Source: Leptodactylus fallax (Eukaryota; Chordata; Amphibia; Anura; Leptodactylidae). From it: a stretch of 64,000 nt of DNA. Shown piece by piece: positions 22,616 to 33,556 of the stretch (positions are counted from its first letter, which is position 1; every line of letters begins with the position of its first letter). The translations under genes were made by a program, and so were the position numbers. The notes below the pieces were generated by a model that had not been told where the DNA came from, made no database searches, and saw only the letters and a program-made list of their open reading frames with translations. The stretch spans positions 4,824,501 to 4,888,500 of the forward strand of contig CAMRHE010000063.1 in assembly GCA_947044405.1 (NCBI GenBank), read 5' to 3'.

Positions 22616-23174
22616 ACCCTAATGAAGTGGGTCTTGTACGTTGTTTGCATTCTGGGGCCACAGACTTTTTAGTAACAAGTAATATTTGACTTAACATTTA
22701 CAGCTTGTCTGCTCACACTAAGTCCGCTGCTTAGCTCCCCTCCTGTAGACAGAAGCACACATGACCTTTAAGCCCTGTCAGCTGTAGACGATGGGGAAAA
22801 GTGTCAGGAGGAGCCGCAAGAACACACAGAGATTTTGACAGAAAGGAGGGAGCTGATATTTACCATCAACTTGTGGTTGTGAAAGGTCGACAAATTAGAT
22901 ATTGTAGGAATTCCCCAGGGAAGACTGAGCCATCCCTTGAATACATTTCTAAGATCCTGTTGGACAAAAAGTAGGCTATGATTTACAAAAAAAAAAAAAC
23001 CCTACAACCTTGTAATCCATTAAGTGTTTCCTGTCAGAGCGTCTGATATATTCTCACTAGCTGGGTGAACGTTCTTGCTCCAGGTCTCAGGGATAGTAGT
23101 TGGATTATACCCATATGAGAAATGTGCACAATGATTACTATTATTCTCAGGGGTGAATTAAGAACTTAAAGAGT
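22616..23174. other. No gene recognised
   Basis: Unassigned sequence between the pyrimidine tract and the family-C MITE. It contains an A-run at 22986-23000 and nothing else notable. Confidence 0.3.
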
Positions 23175-23540
23175 TAAAGAGGACCAGTCACCAGGTCTGA
23201 AAAGCCCAATGACATCCATCATCTGATTGGCACTGTTACCCTGAGCATTTTGGTATTTTGTTTATCCAAATCTGTTCAGCTATTCCAAAGATATAAGCCC
23301 TTTTAGTTTAGATACAAATTAGGGTCTACTAGCCAAGTGGGTGGGGACACTGCATGGCATACAGCACACCGATTAGCCACAGTGTTACCACCCACTTGGT
23401 TATTATACCCTAACTTACAACAACATTAAAAGGGCTTATATCTTTGGAATGGCTGGATTGAGTTGGATAGACAGAACACCAAAATACTCAGGGTGACAGG
23501 GTCATTGGGCTTTTCAGATCTGGTAACAGGACATCTTTAA
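23175..23540. mobile_element. Foldback MITE, family C, with TTAA target sites
   Basis: TTAAAGAGGACCAGTCACC at 23175 is mirrored at the right by 'ggtaacaggacatctttaa' ending at 23540, giving TTAA on both sides. Arms of about 150 bp pair: 'tccaaagatataagccctt' near 23284 against 'aagggcttatatctttgga' near 23430, and 'agggtctactagccaagtg' against 'cacttggttattataccc'. It is non-coding. A second, left-truncated copy is at 27652-27996. Confidence 0.88.
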
Positions 23541-24416
23541 AGTGGTCTAGAAAAAAATCCAAAAAGTGGCCCTATGTTGGGGGCAGATCCAAACTGGCAG
23601 AAGGCGGGACCAGCATATACAGTCAGCAAAAGCAAACCATTAGACCTAGCTACTCTGGTGGAAGATCTAATAATGTAGCATGATTATTATTATTAACATT
23701 AGATCATACTTGTCAACTCTCCCTGTACGTCCAAGAGGGTCATGAAGAAAGGAGTGACCTCCTGAAGAACGGGCAAATCTACCAAGCCTGGCAGAATCCA
23801 CAGACAGGCAGTCATTTCATATGTGACTTAGGAAATTTATGTTCAAGTCATGTCCAGAAAAGGAAGAGGTATAGCAATGCTTGAAAGTAGCGTGACAATG
23901 TCCATGATGGGTGCGGTCAGGTCCATACGAATGTGGCCTCACCCAAAAATTGACGCCCTGCGCAGAGTCCACAGTTCTCACAGACATAGCTTCACAAATA
24001 TTGGTAAGTATGGCATTAGGCTGTGTTCACATCTGCAGTTTATGCTCTCTTAGGAGGCATTCAAACCATGGTATTTCTTAGTTTAACCTATGTGCTATGA
24101 AGGACAGATAATGGCATCCGTCCTCCATAGGTGGTAAAAAACACACACAGTATGTCTTTTTTTCATTTGTATGCAACTGCATGAATAGCTCAGCTTTTTG
24201 CACTATTCCATGGGGTGAAAAAATGCAAACCTCGCTGGGTTCCACCTAAACAGAGCTATTTTTAGCCTCCATCAAGTAAAGGATCAGTTTAAAGTACATG
24301 TTGGGAGTTATCCCCACACATTCGGTAATAATGTTGTGTGAAAAGAGCCTCAGGAGGTTCTACTGCAGGTCAAAAATTCTGTAGAAAATAGGGCAGCATG
24401 CACTCCATGCTCCATA
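23541..24416. other. No gene recognised
   Basis: No supportable gene or element. A splice-donor-like GTAAGTAT occurs at about 24003 without exon context. Confidence 0.3.
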
Positions 24417-24500
24417 TTTACACAGGGCTGCTGCACTGACCCCTTTATAATTTACACAGGGCTGCTGCACTTACCCCTCTATAATTTACACAAGATGCAG
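24417..24500 (+). repeat. Two-and-a-bit-unit tandem repeat, ~70 bp apart
   Basis: 'tttacacagggctgctgcac' at about 24418 recurs near 24453, and 'ataatttacacaa' follows at 24481. This short duplication lies just upstream of the Tc1 insertion site. Confidence 0.7.
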
Positions 24501-24525
24501 GACTGTGTAAATAAAGAAGGGTATA

Positions 24526-26092
24526 CAGTCATGGCCAAAAGTTTTGAGAATGATACAAATATTAATTTTTACAAAGTCTACTGCTTCAGCTTTTCTAATG
24601 GCAATTTGCATATACTCCAGAATGTTATAAAGAGTGATCAGCTTAACAGCAATTACTTGCAAAGTCAATATTTGCCTAGAAAATGAACTTTATCCCCCAA
24701 AACACATTTCAACATCATTGCAGCCCTGCCTTAAAAGGACCACCTAACATCGTTTCAGTGATTGCTCCATTAACACAGGTGTGGGTGTTGATGAGGATAG
24801 GGCTGGAGATCAATCTGTCATGATTAAGTAAGAATGACACCACTGGACACTTTAAAAGGAGGCTGGTGCTTGCCATCATTGTTTCTCTTCTGTTAACCAT
24901 GGTTATCTCTAAAGAAACACGAGCAGTCATCATTGCACTGCACAAAAATGGCCTAACTGGGAAGAGTATTGCAGCTAGAAAGATTGCACCTCAGTCAACA
25001 ATCTATCGCATCATCAAGAACTTCAAGGAGAGAGGTTCCATTGGTGCCAAAAAGGCTCCAGGGCGTCCAAGAAAGACCAGCAAGCGGCAGGACCGTCTCT
25101 TAAAAGTGTTTCAGCTGCGGGATCGGGCTACCAGCAGTGCAGAACTTGCTGAGGAATGGCAGCAGGCAGGTGTGAGTGCATCTGCACGCACTGTGAGGCG
25201 GAGACTCTTGGAGCAAGGCCTGGTCTCAAGGAGGGAAGCAAAGAAGCCACTTCTCTCCAGAAAAAACATCAGGGACAGACTGATATTCTGCAAAAGGTAC
25301 AGTGAGTGGACTGCTGAGGACTGGGGTAAAGTCATTTTCTCTGATGAATCCCCTTTTCGATTGTTTGGAACATCTGGAAAACAGCTTATTCGGAGAAGAA
25401 GAGGTGAGCGCTACCACCAGTCTTGTCTCATGCCAACTGTAAAGCATCCTGAAACCATTCATGTGTGGGGTTGCTTCTCAGCCAAGGGAATCGGCTCTCT
25501 CACAGTCTTGCCTAAAAACACAGCCATGAATAAAGAATGGTACCAGAATGTCCTCCAAGAGCAACTTCTCCCAACCGTCCAAGAGCAGTTTGGCACTCAA
25601 CAATGCCTTTTCCAGCATGATGGAGCACCTTGCCATAAAGCAAAGGTGATAACTAAATGGCTCAGGGAACAAAACATAGAGATTTTGGGTACATGGCCTG
25701 GAAACTCCCCAGATCTTAATCCCATTGAGAACTTGTGGTCAATCATCAAGAGACGGGTGGACAAACAAAAACCAACAAATTCAGACAAAATTAAAGCATT
25801 GATTCTGCAAGAATGGACTGCTATCAGTCAGGATTTGGTCCAGAAGTTGATTGAGAGCATGCCAGGGAGAATTGCAGAGGTCCTGAAGAAGAAGGGTCAA
25901 CACTGCAAATATTGACTTGCTGCATTAACTCATTCTAACTGTCAATATAAGCTTCTGTTACTCATAATATGAATGCAATTCTATTTCTGTATGTGATAAA
26001 AACATCTGACAAACACACATAAAAACCAGAGGGCAGCAGATCATGTGAAAATAGAATATTTGCGTCATTCTCAAAACTTTTGGCCATGACTG
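24526..26092 (+). mobile_element. Tc1/mariner element, intact, 1567 bp, TA target duplication
   Basis: The left terminus CAGTCATGGCCAAAAGTTTT at 24526 is repeated as its reverse complement ending at 26092, and matching continues for about 37 bp with one or two differences. TA dinucleotides flank both sides (24524-24525 and 26093-26094). A second inverted pair lies inside: 'cttgcaaagtcaatatttgc' at 24656-24675 against 'gcaaatattgacttgc' at 25905-25920. The single ORF inside is uninterrupted and starts in a strong Kozak context. Near-identical ends and an open frame point to a recent insertion that may still be active. Confidence 0.97.
24899..25915 (+). CDS. Tc1-like transposase, intact, DD35E spacing, 338 aa
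   Basis: This is a complete cut-and-paste transposase. It would bind the terminal inverted repeats and catalyse excision and TA-targeted reinsertion in the nucleus. The start is ATG at 24899 in the context aaccATGg; the frame stays open upstream only through a GTG. Residues about 1-110 form the paired-like helix-turn-helix DNA-binding region, with a GRPRK AT-hook-type motif at residues 55-59. The catalytic domain carries D149 (in FSDESPF), D241 (in QHDGAPCHK) and E277 (in PDLNPIENLW). By my count 35 residues separate the second D from E, one more than the usual Tc1 DD34E. That agrees with the DD35E Traveler group described from vertebrates; the assignment to that group is inference. Its length is normal for the superfamily, and no stop or frameshift interrupts it. 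The stop codon overlaps the internal inverted motif at 25905-25920. Confidence 0.97.
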   Translation: MVISKETRAVIIALHKNGLTGKSIAARKIAPQSTIYRIIKNFKERGSIGAKKAPGRPRKTSKRQDRLLKVFQLRDRATSSAELAEEWQQAGVSASARTVRRRLLEQGLVSRREAKKPLLSRKNIRDRLIFCKRYSEWTAEDWGKVIFSDESPFRLFGTSGKQLIRRRRGERYHQSCLMPTVKHPETIHVWGCFSAKGIGSLTVLPKNTAMNKEWYQNVLQEQLLPTVQEQFGTQQCLFQHDGAPCHKAKVITKWLREQNIEILGTWPGNSPDLNPIENLWSIIKRRVDKQKPTNSDKIKALILQEWTAISQDLVQKLIESMPGRIAEVLKKKGQHCKY

Positions 26093-26343
26093 TACAGGCT
26101 ACAGCAGTCCTGTGTGAAAAACATATGCATGGAAGTAGATAGATAGAGAAGAAAATAGATGCATAGATAGAAAGAAGCAAGGGAAAAAAAATGAAAGTGC
26201 ATAAGTAGATACCCTAATCGAAAGTGGATGGATAAATAGATAGAAAGTAGTTAGAAAGACAGTAAGCAGATAAGTAGATAGACATGATAGATTGATAGCG
26301 ACAGACAAGAAAGATAGATAGATAGACAGATAGACAGACATAT

Positions 26344-26385
<42 letters not shown>

Positions 26386-26400
26386 CATAGATAGATGTTA
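26093..26400 (+). repeat. GATA-type microsatellite region
   Basis: Scattered (GATA)n runs, purest at about 26345-26395, with interrupted 'gatagata' and 'gacagaca' variants from 26131 onward. ORFs on the minus strand here read only the repeat. Confidence 0.9.
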
Positions 26401-26640
26401 AGTATTAGAAATGTCAAAGGGGTTTTCTGGGAATTAGTTATTGATGACCTGTCATAGACCCCTACAAAATAGGACCACCCACTGGACTCCGACGATCAGG
26501 ACTCTTAGCAGAACTTTACATCATTTTATACTGAATAACTTCCCACAAACCTATATATTAACCTTCTCAGCCCCTCCTGCTCTATTGCATGCTGCCTGTG
26601 GTTGGACTGCACTTTCAGCGTGACAGGTTCTCTTTAAATA
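26401..26640. repeat. TTAA-class MITE fragments
   Basis: 'aaaggggttttctgggaatt' at 26417 followed by 'attgatgacctgtcatagac' resembles the left part of the family-D type. 'gacaggttctctttaaa' at 26623 resembles the right end of another TTAAAGRGA-type element. Probably a mosaic of two decayed MITEs. Confidence 0.45.
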
Positions 26641-26689
26641 GAGCAGCACATCTAGTGTCATCTGATATGTATTGAATCCACCCCCATGT

Positions 26690-27000
26690 TATGGTCTCAT
26701 GGTACATTCTACCTTTATTAATCAGCGTCATATTGCTAACTTATATTACATTTATATAGAAGAAAGCGTCTGCTAATTATACAGTGGAAATGGATTTCCA
26801 GACTAATTGGCGCTTCCTACACAATAGACACTTTATCACAATGACTCTGCTCTTATTCGCTTCCTTGTCTGAACAGTTACAAAAACACCTTGTAATTAGA
26901 TGTGCAGAAAATTAAAGCAGCTGAAACGTGTCGTATCGATGTTGACATCTTCAGTTATTGTTTACCGGGAGATCAAAATTCATTTTAACTTTTACGTAAA
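26690..27000. other. Candidate conserved non-coding element
   Basis: Repeat-free, with clustered homeodomain-like cores (ATTAATCA at 26717, CTAATTATA at 26772, GACTAATTGG at 26800, TGTAATTAGATG near 26891) and an 'aacgtgtcgtatcgatg' CpG-bearing segment. No ORF. Regulatory function is suspected from composition only. Confidence 0.33.
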
Positions 27001-27464
27001 AACCTGATAGAGATTGACAGAAATGTCCTAAAATTTCATATTAGCATCTTGCCTTGCTAGCTCCTTTGTCAATCACATTGCAGAATTCTGCAGTGACTAG
27101 TTCTCTAGTTTTGTTTCTCTTGGGCCTGGTTCACACTAGCAATAAAAATCTAGTACAACAGATTGGCATTTATTGCAGCAGTTATGAGTTGAGACCAGGG
27201 TTTTTTCAGAACATTTCAATTAATTACCTATCCTTAGGATGCTGTGAATGTTAAATGTCTCTGCAGCACCTCCGCAGGAGATATGAAGTATTACACAGAA
27301 CCTGTTAAAACCACAAGGAAACCTCTTTGTTTGTAGTCACTCTTTGCTGTGGCTGATAGATCAGGGTCTTGAATGAAACTCAATTAACTCTGTAGGCTAG
27401 GCCAGATTATTAAATCTCTGGTAGTTTGCTATAATGTATCAGCAGGGTTAACAAGCTTTTTATG
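27001..27464. other. No gene recognised
   Basis: Unassigned sequence; no supportable repeat or ORF. Confidence 0.3.
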
Positions 27465-27996
27465 TTAAAGGGAGAGTATTAGGTCCAAATTACTTCCTAA
27501 AACAAATCTGGTAAATCAGGCCCCACCCTCAGTGCACTTGCAGGGTGATTTGCATATTCATAAAACATGATTATCTCCACATTGCTTAATCAGTTTGTGA
27601 CCAAAAAGGCATGTTTCTGTTCCATTTAAAAGCCTCTACATGACACTATTATTGGTTTGATTGGCGCTGTCACCCTAAGCATTTTGGTGGTATGCTTATC
27701 CAGATCTGTTCAGCCATTCCAAAGATATAAGCCTTTTAAGTGTTGTTACAAATTAGGGTCTACTAGCCAAGTGGGCGGTAACACTGGTTTCTCTCGGGAC
27801 GGCATCTCTGTGTGCTGTATGTCAGGCATTGTTACCGTCCTCTTGCCTAGTAGACCCTAATTTGCATAAATGCTAAAAGGGCTTATATCTTTAGAATGGA
27901 TTAACAGATTTGGATAAAGAAAACAAATTGCTCAGGGTGACAGCACCGATCAGTATGTCATTGGGCTTTTCAGACCTGGTGATAGGTTCCCTTTAA
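27465..27996. mobile_element. Composite TTAA elements; family C copy at 27652-27996
   Basis: TTAAAGGGA at 27465 looks like a T2-type left end. From 27652 the sequence matches family C ('tggcgctgtcaccctaagca', 'attccaaagatataagcc', 'gggtctactagccaagtggg'), with pairing arms to 27940 and a right end 'ggtgataggttccctttaa' at 27996. The normal left end of family C is missing, so this copy was probably truncated by or recombined with another element. Confidence 0.65.
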
Positions 27997-28116
27997 GAGC
28001 TATCAGCCTGGAGTCATGCTGCAGTGTACAGCACACAGAAGGTGGCCCACATGGATAAATTGTAACAAAACACTCAGATGCGAATATGGCTACACATTCC
28101 TATATGTTCCTATAGC

Positions 28117-28865
28117 TTAAAGGGGTTGCCGGGATAAAATAAAAATGAACCCCTAAACTAAACCCCCTCCTCCCGCCTAATTTATAATTTACTTAGTTTT
28201 AATAAAATGTATAATTACCTTGATCGCCAGGGCAGTCATGTAACCGGAACGTCACCAATACTCCCCCCCACGCCCCCACCCCATCATACTTACGTGTCTT
28301 CCTCTCTGGGAATGGCTTCTCCTCTTCTTTGACTCTGATGGTGCTTGCGCAGTCTGGAGGTGCCTCCGACACATATGCAGTAGAGATGGCACTCCGTTTC
28401 TACTGCACAGGCGTCAGAGGCACCTCCCGGCCAGTGCACGAGCCGGCAGAGGTGCCATCTCTACTGCGCAGGTGTCGGAGGCATGTGCACAGCCAGGAGA
28501 GTCAAAGAAAAGGAGGAGTCGTTCCCAGAGAGGAAGACACGTAAGTATGATGGGGAGGAGGGTTGGGCCGAGTTAGTTTGTTGGGAAAGACTAGTAGTGG
28601 GCGGGATAGCTAGGGAGACAGGGAGGGGTGTAAGGGAGTGAGAGAGGAAGAGGGGAGGTGAGAGGAAGGTAGTGTGAGTCAGCCTACAACTGACAGCAGG
28701 AAGCTACACCATGTAAACAGATGCAGAGGATGCCAGGAGTTCCCAGAGAAACCCAGAAATCACTCAAAACACTGCTAAAGGTATTAGTGTTCACTTATTA
28801 ACCCATTAATAGCACTAACAGACCTTTTTTAAAAAATGATTTTTTTGCCCGGTAAACCCCTTTAA
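28117..28865 (-). mobile_element. Non-autonomous TTAA-type element, ~0.75 kb, relative of 6561-7287
   Basis: TTAAAGGGGTTGCCGGG at 28117 and CCCGGTAAACCCCTTTAA ending at 28865 give clean inverted ends with TTAA on both sides. Internal order is the reverse of 6561-7287: a 'ccatcatacttac' arm, a GC-rich hairpin core with 'ctactgcgcagg', and the 'atttctcactcaaaacactgctaa'-like segment near 28755. Consensus splice donors CACGTAAGT are present on both strands (28288-28296 minus, 28538-28546 plus). No transposase ORF. Confidence 0.85.
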
Positions 28866-29595
28866 GTATGTGAAATCATTAAGCACCATTTACTTAAGAT
28901 TGGACGACCCCTTTAACATTTCCTGGAGATATGATTTAGTAGAATATATAAATTTGAAGCATTGATCGCCCATTTATTTAGTTGTAATTGTCTTCATTTA
29001 AGGGTTAATATGACCAATAAGAGTGAATTCACACACTTAGTGGGAATCTAGATCAGAAGCAGCTATCGCAGGCAGTGCTCTGTGTGCAGCCATGCCAGGG
29101 TCAGCAATCTGCGTACGCCGTAGCGGTAAGTATAGCTTCTAATCCGACTGCCTGTTGCCATTTGTGCTTTCCATGTGAAGCTTCTCACTTCATTAGCATG
29201 GCTTTATAACTCCATATGGAAGCCATTATTAGTCTGACTATACAGAGCGCCGGCCCTGCTAGCTGGATGCCATGTTACAGGCGAGGATTGAGATTGGTAT
29301 CATTACTCCATCTTTATTGATTCCTGTAAGATTGAGATTGGTATACTCATGATGGCGGCAAAAGCTTCTTTTGTGCGAGCGATTGAGCAGAACAGGAGAA
29401 TTTCAGCTTGAGTGATATTTTGGATTGGTTACAATAATCCTGTCAGGGCCTGGTAGTGTAGACGGCCATTTTGTGTGATGAGCCTCAGCGTATCTAGGTA
29501 TAAGTTACGTCATGGTTTAGGTTTCGAGTCTAAATATGTTCATTCACTTGGAATAATGGAAATCACAGAAGTTTATAAATTGGATGGTGTTGTGT
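28866..29595. other. No gene recognised
   Basis: Apparently unique sequence. A donor-like GTAAGTAT follows a CpG-bearing 'gcgtacgccgtagcg' at 29112-29135, which might be the edge of another element or a real 5' untranslated exon; nothing else supports an exon. Confidence 0.3.
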
Positions 29596-29603
29596 GTGGT
29601 ACA

Positions 29604-31029
29604 CAGGGACGGATAAAGTGTATCATGACTCTGTGCTGTTCAGAAAGTGCCCCCCACCCCTTCTAACACCAAGGATTCCTGTGACAGAATAATGTCCCAT
29701 AGCAGCCCCTTCATGTAGTATAATGTCCCATAGTGGCCCTCGCACATAATATAATGTCCCATAGCGGCCTCCCCACAGTATAAAGGCTCATAGTGGCCCT
29801 CCGCATATAATCTCCCATAGTGGTCCCTTCATGCAGTATAATGTCCCATAGCGGCCCTCTTCATAGTATAAAGTCTCATAATGGCCCTCCACTTAGTATA
29901 ATGTCCCATAGTGGTCCCTTCACACAGTATAATGTTCCATAGCGGCCCTCTTCATAATTTAAAGTCTCATAATGGCCCTCCACACAGTATAATGTCCCAT
30001 AGTGGCCCCTCCACACAGTATAATGTCCCATAGTGGCCCCCCACACAGTATAATGTCCCATAGTGGCCCCTCCACACAGTATAATGTCCCATAGTGGCAC
30101 TCCATACAGTATAATGTCTCATAGTGGCCCCTACACGCAGTATAATGTCCCATAGCGGCCCCCCACATAGTATAAATTCTCATAGTGGCCCTCCACATAG
30201 TATAATGTCCCATAGTGGCCCCTACACAGTATAATGTCCCATAGTTGCTCTCCACACAATTTAATGTCCCATAGCGGTCCTCCACACAATATAATGTTCC
30301 ATAGTTACCCTTCACAAAATATAATGTCCCATAGTGGTCCTCCACACAATATAATGTTTCATAGTGGCCCTCCATGCAGTATAATGTACCATAGTAGCCC
30401 CTCTACTAGTTCTCGTAGTGAATTTTCAAAATATTTTGTGTTTGTCTCTTCAGATTCCATAGTATAGTAAGTGGAGGCCTAGTGGGAGATGAGTAATCAT
30501 AACAAATAGTGTTACTCACCTCCCCTGGGCTCTGACACGGGTCCCCATCCTCTTCAAGCCTCTTCCGTCTTTCTGAATGATATCAGGCCTCAGTGGTCGC
30601 ATGGGTCACTCTGGCATCATGATGCTTGCATCTTAGCATCATGACCCACGTGACTGCTGGGGCCCAATCACAGGTCCCTGACAGGTCCCAATCATAGGTC
30701 CCTTCACGTCAGGAGGCCAGAAGAGGAGGACCCGGGCCAGAGCCCAGGGGAGGTGAGTAACACTGCTTGTTATGTTTATTCATCTCCCCTGGGTCTCTGT
30801 TTATTGCACTGTAGAAATAGCTAGCTCCAGTTTGGGCGTGTTCAGTCTGATCAAAACCTCCAGGCAAATATCGCGAATATTCACAACACAAATTTTGCAA
30901 GATTTCCCCAACAAATACTCACCTTCAGTAGCTCCTGTGCCCCACAACAGTAACAGTTCCATTGGGCCCCCTTGCAACTTTGGGCCCATGGGCAATCACA
31001 CATTTCGCCTTTATTATAATCCGCCCCTG
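29604..31029. mobile_element. hAT non-autonomous element, 1426 bp, perfect 8-bp target duplication
   Basis: The left end CAGGGACGGATAAAG and right end (reverse complement) CAGGGGCGGATTATAATAAAG are flanked by gtggtaca on both sides (29596-29603 and 31030-31037). Inside are a ~30-bp minisatellite (29690-30405) and a GC-rich region with inverted 'ttactcacctcccctgggc' / 'gcccaggggaggtgagtaa' (30512-30530 and 30742-30760). No transposase is encoded, so it would depend on an autonomous hAT in trans. Confidence 0.93.
29690..30405 (+). repeat. ~30-bp minisatellite inside the hAT element
   Basis: About 24 units of 'cacacagtataatgtccc' plus 'atagtggcccctc'. Unit length varies by a base or so. The unit is nearly the same as the 31-bp unit in the hAT at 47417-48226. 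ORFs of up to 138 codons on the minus strand are a by-product. Confidence 0.93.
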
Positions 31030-31037
31030 GTGGTACA

Positions 31038-32359
31038 GGTGGCAGACACTGGCATATTAAGGTGGTTATTGCTATAGTTATCATCCACACTGTATTGAAA
31101 GAAACTGTGGGAAATGAATGGACTTGGACCTAAAAATTAGGGACAGTGCCGGCAAATTCGGGACAGTTGAAAAGTATTAAATGGGGGGGGGGGGGGGTGA
31201 CTCATTTAGAGCAGTACTTCTCCCATCCTTGGTGGGATTTGTTTCTTCCACCCTCTGCTAATTTATATTTGTTCAACTTTCAAGATGGTTGCAGGCCTGT
31301 TAACCCCTTCACTGCTGATGTCAAAGGAATTCGCTGTCTGGCATGGAGCTAGGGAGAGCAAACATGCTGTCAGAGAAAACATGACAGCCATGATTGAATG
31401 CAATCACAATAGGTCCATACAATAAATATACAAAGGATAGTATATAGTAAATCAAACCATAATTAGAAAATGTTTTCAAAACTGAAGGAAATGCAAAAAC
31501 AATCAGTTTATACTGACACACCTGAGTAAGAATATGTGCTAAATACCATAAATGTTATTGCACCTGTGCTATTCAAAATTGTTTGATGGTGCACACATAG
31601 CCCACTTACATAGTGAGGCTGATGCATTCATGTTTATAGTATTATATTCTTATTTAAGTGTGTCAGTATCCACTGATATTTTTGCATTGTATTCAGGTTT
31701 TGAATAGTCTCTAATTATGGTTTGATTTACTTTGTGCTGTCATTTAGTAAGATTTGTATAATTTTAATTGCATTTAATCATACTGTCATATTCTTCACCT
31801 AATTATTTTAATCATGTTTATCATCTATATTTTATGGTGGCTGCGTATAGCCTGTAAATTAATAAATAGATCCGGTTTGGTACAATATTCATTTTTCAAT
31901 ATTTTCAGGTTTTTTTTCTTAGTTTGATGATGAGTGTCATTATAAACTGCAGGTTTAGAAGTTCTATTTATGACTGTCATTAAATATGTCAGCAGTACTC
32001 TGTGTTTTTGCTTTGCCTATACAGGGGGCAGTGAAGCTGTAATTGCCATCCTCCACTTATTATTCTAATGAGGATACTTGCAGCAGTGCTGTAAACTGAG
32101 ATCACTTTACTGCCCCTTTTAGCACTTTTATCTACTTGTGATCACTGCTGAGAGGGATACTTTGTAACTAATTTTTAATGTCATAGTATTGCCAAAATAA
32201 AAAAAAAAAATTTGCCTTTCTTGTGAACAGTAGACTTTCAGCATGTAAGTTAAACAAATAAAGACACATGTACCTTATAGTTGTGTTCACACTAGTTTCA
32301 TGGCTTCCATTCATAAATGAGCTATGACTGTAGTGATGAACAGAACAGACTCTGTTGAC
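31038..32359. other. No gene recognised; G-run at 31181-31197
   Basis: A run of about 16 G at 31183 is the only notable simple feature. 31500-32300 is AT-rich with no ORF of interest. Confidence 0.3.
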
Positions 32360-32972
32360 TTAAAGGAAGCATACCTGTAATTTCATGTAACTTTCAGGAT
32401 AAACTGCTGTTGGGGGTAACACTATTTCTGGCCATTTTATTCTTCATTATTTAGCAGTTTTCCACATAGTTTACATCTGTAGTTTGTACTTCTCCCTGAG
32501 ATGATGGGTGGAGACTAGCTGCCATAGACTGCACACAGTAAGTAGAGGAGAATCTGCTGCATAACCTTCAATTACAAAGAGTCCTTGTGTCATACAGGAC
32601 ATATAGAGAGAAGTACTGACTTATATGGGTGTGAGTAAAGTACTTGGGCTGTGATAGAAGCTTCCTATTTAGCTACAGTATCTGCCTAAGTGTCTGGGAG
32701 GGTTTTCTGACTCTCAGCTCCTGCTAATTTCTCTCCCCTCTCCTCTCCATAGACTTTTATAGAAATATGTAGTCTGAAACTTAAGTCCTGTAGTCTGTCT
32801 TGAGACACGTGTAGCAGAGATTTCAGAGTGAATATCAGTTGACCAGGAAAGAAGGAAAAGGAAAGCTGCCTGATAAGTAGAAAAAGGGGCATTTTTTTTC
32901 TCATATAAGATATATTGCAATGTTTCTTATATTCCCTTGTACTATTAATATATGATTTTTTATTTTTTTTAA
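32360..32972. mobile_element. TTAA-bounded element related to 1463-1975
   Basis: TTAAAGGAAG at 32360 and TTTAAAG at 32969 bracket sequence whose right half ('gataagtagaaaaaggggc', 'atattgcaatgtttcttata', 'cccttgtactattaatata') resembles the right arm of 1463-1975. The left arm pairs poorly. Confidence 0.55.
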
Positions 32973-33009
32973 AGTGAGTTACCCAAACCCAGCCTATCAA
33001 CACAGCCGC

Positions 33010-33245
33010 ACAGATAGATAGGTTAGGGTCACCTGAATATAAAACAGTGTTCTTCCCTTGTGCATTGCCATCAAATCACTATTTTTGTCAATATGCAAAT
33101 GAGCTCTTTGGAGCAATAGTAACGCCCCCCAGAGCTGATTTGCATATTGTCAAGAACAGTGATATCTTGGCAACAGAGGCTGCAATTCACAAGGGGAAAA
33201 CACTGTTGATTTAGGTGATCCTAACCTATCTATCTGCAGGGCTGG
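33010..33245. mobile_element. Foldback MITE, ~235 bp
   Basis: 'gatagataggttagggtcac' at 33014 and 'aaaacagtgttcttcccttg' pair with 'caaggggaaaacactgttg' near 33189 and 'gatcctaacctatctatctg' ending at 33237. The inner segments 'gcaaatgagctctttggagc' and 'agagctgatttgcatattg' also pair. Confidence 0.8.
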
Positions 33246-33377
33246 ATTCTGCTGACAGGCTCTCTTTACATGAGGTCATCAATGTTGACTGCAAAATCAT
33301 CACTGCGGATTGCCCAAAACATCACAAGCTTGGTGGAACCCTCAAACGCTTTTCTGGACATGGTCTTACTGGTTGTA

Positions 33378-33554
33378 CAGGGTGGGCCATAAGTATGGAT
33401 ACACCCAGATAAAATCAATCCAAAATGGTGGCTTTGCAGATGGCCGCCATGGGCATTACCCGGCCTCAAATGTTTCCTTCCTCCCATGTCCTAAGGTGAT
33501 ATCAGCAACCACTTCCATTTTATCTGGGTGTATCCATACTTATGGCCCACCCTG
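33378..33554. mobile_element. Mariner-type MITE, 177 bp, 38-bp inverted repeats matching at 37 positions or more
   Basis: CAGGGTGGGCCATAAGTATG at 33378 and its reverse complement ending at 33554 match perfectly for 38 bases, ending in the shared 'acccagataaaat'. TA lies on both sides (33376-33377 and 33555-33556). There is no coding capacity. The identity of the arms suggests a young insertion. Confidence 0.93.
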
Positions 33555-33556
33555 TA

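Noticed and set aside
21670..22689. 339-aa Ser/Leu/Phe-rich ORF
   Set aside because: Produced by the polypyrimidine tract; low complexity, no domain.
24866..24898. N-terminal 11-residue extension of the Tc1 transposase
   Set aside because: It would need a GTG start; the ATG at 24899 has a strong Kozak context and begins like other Tc1 transposases.
29959..30375. 138-aa repeat protein on the minus strand
   Set aside because: Translation of the hAT-internal minisatellite.
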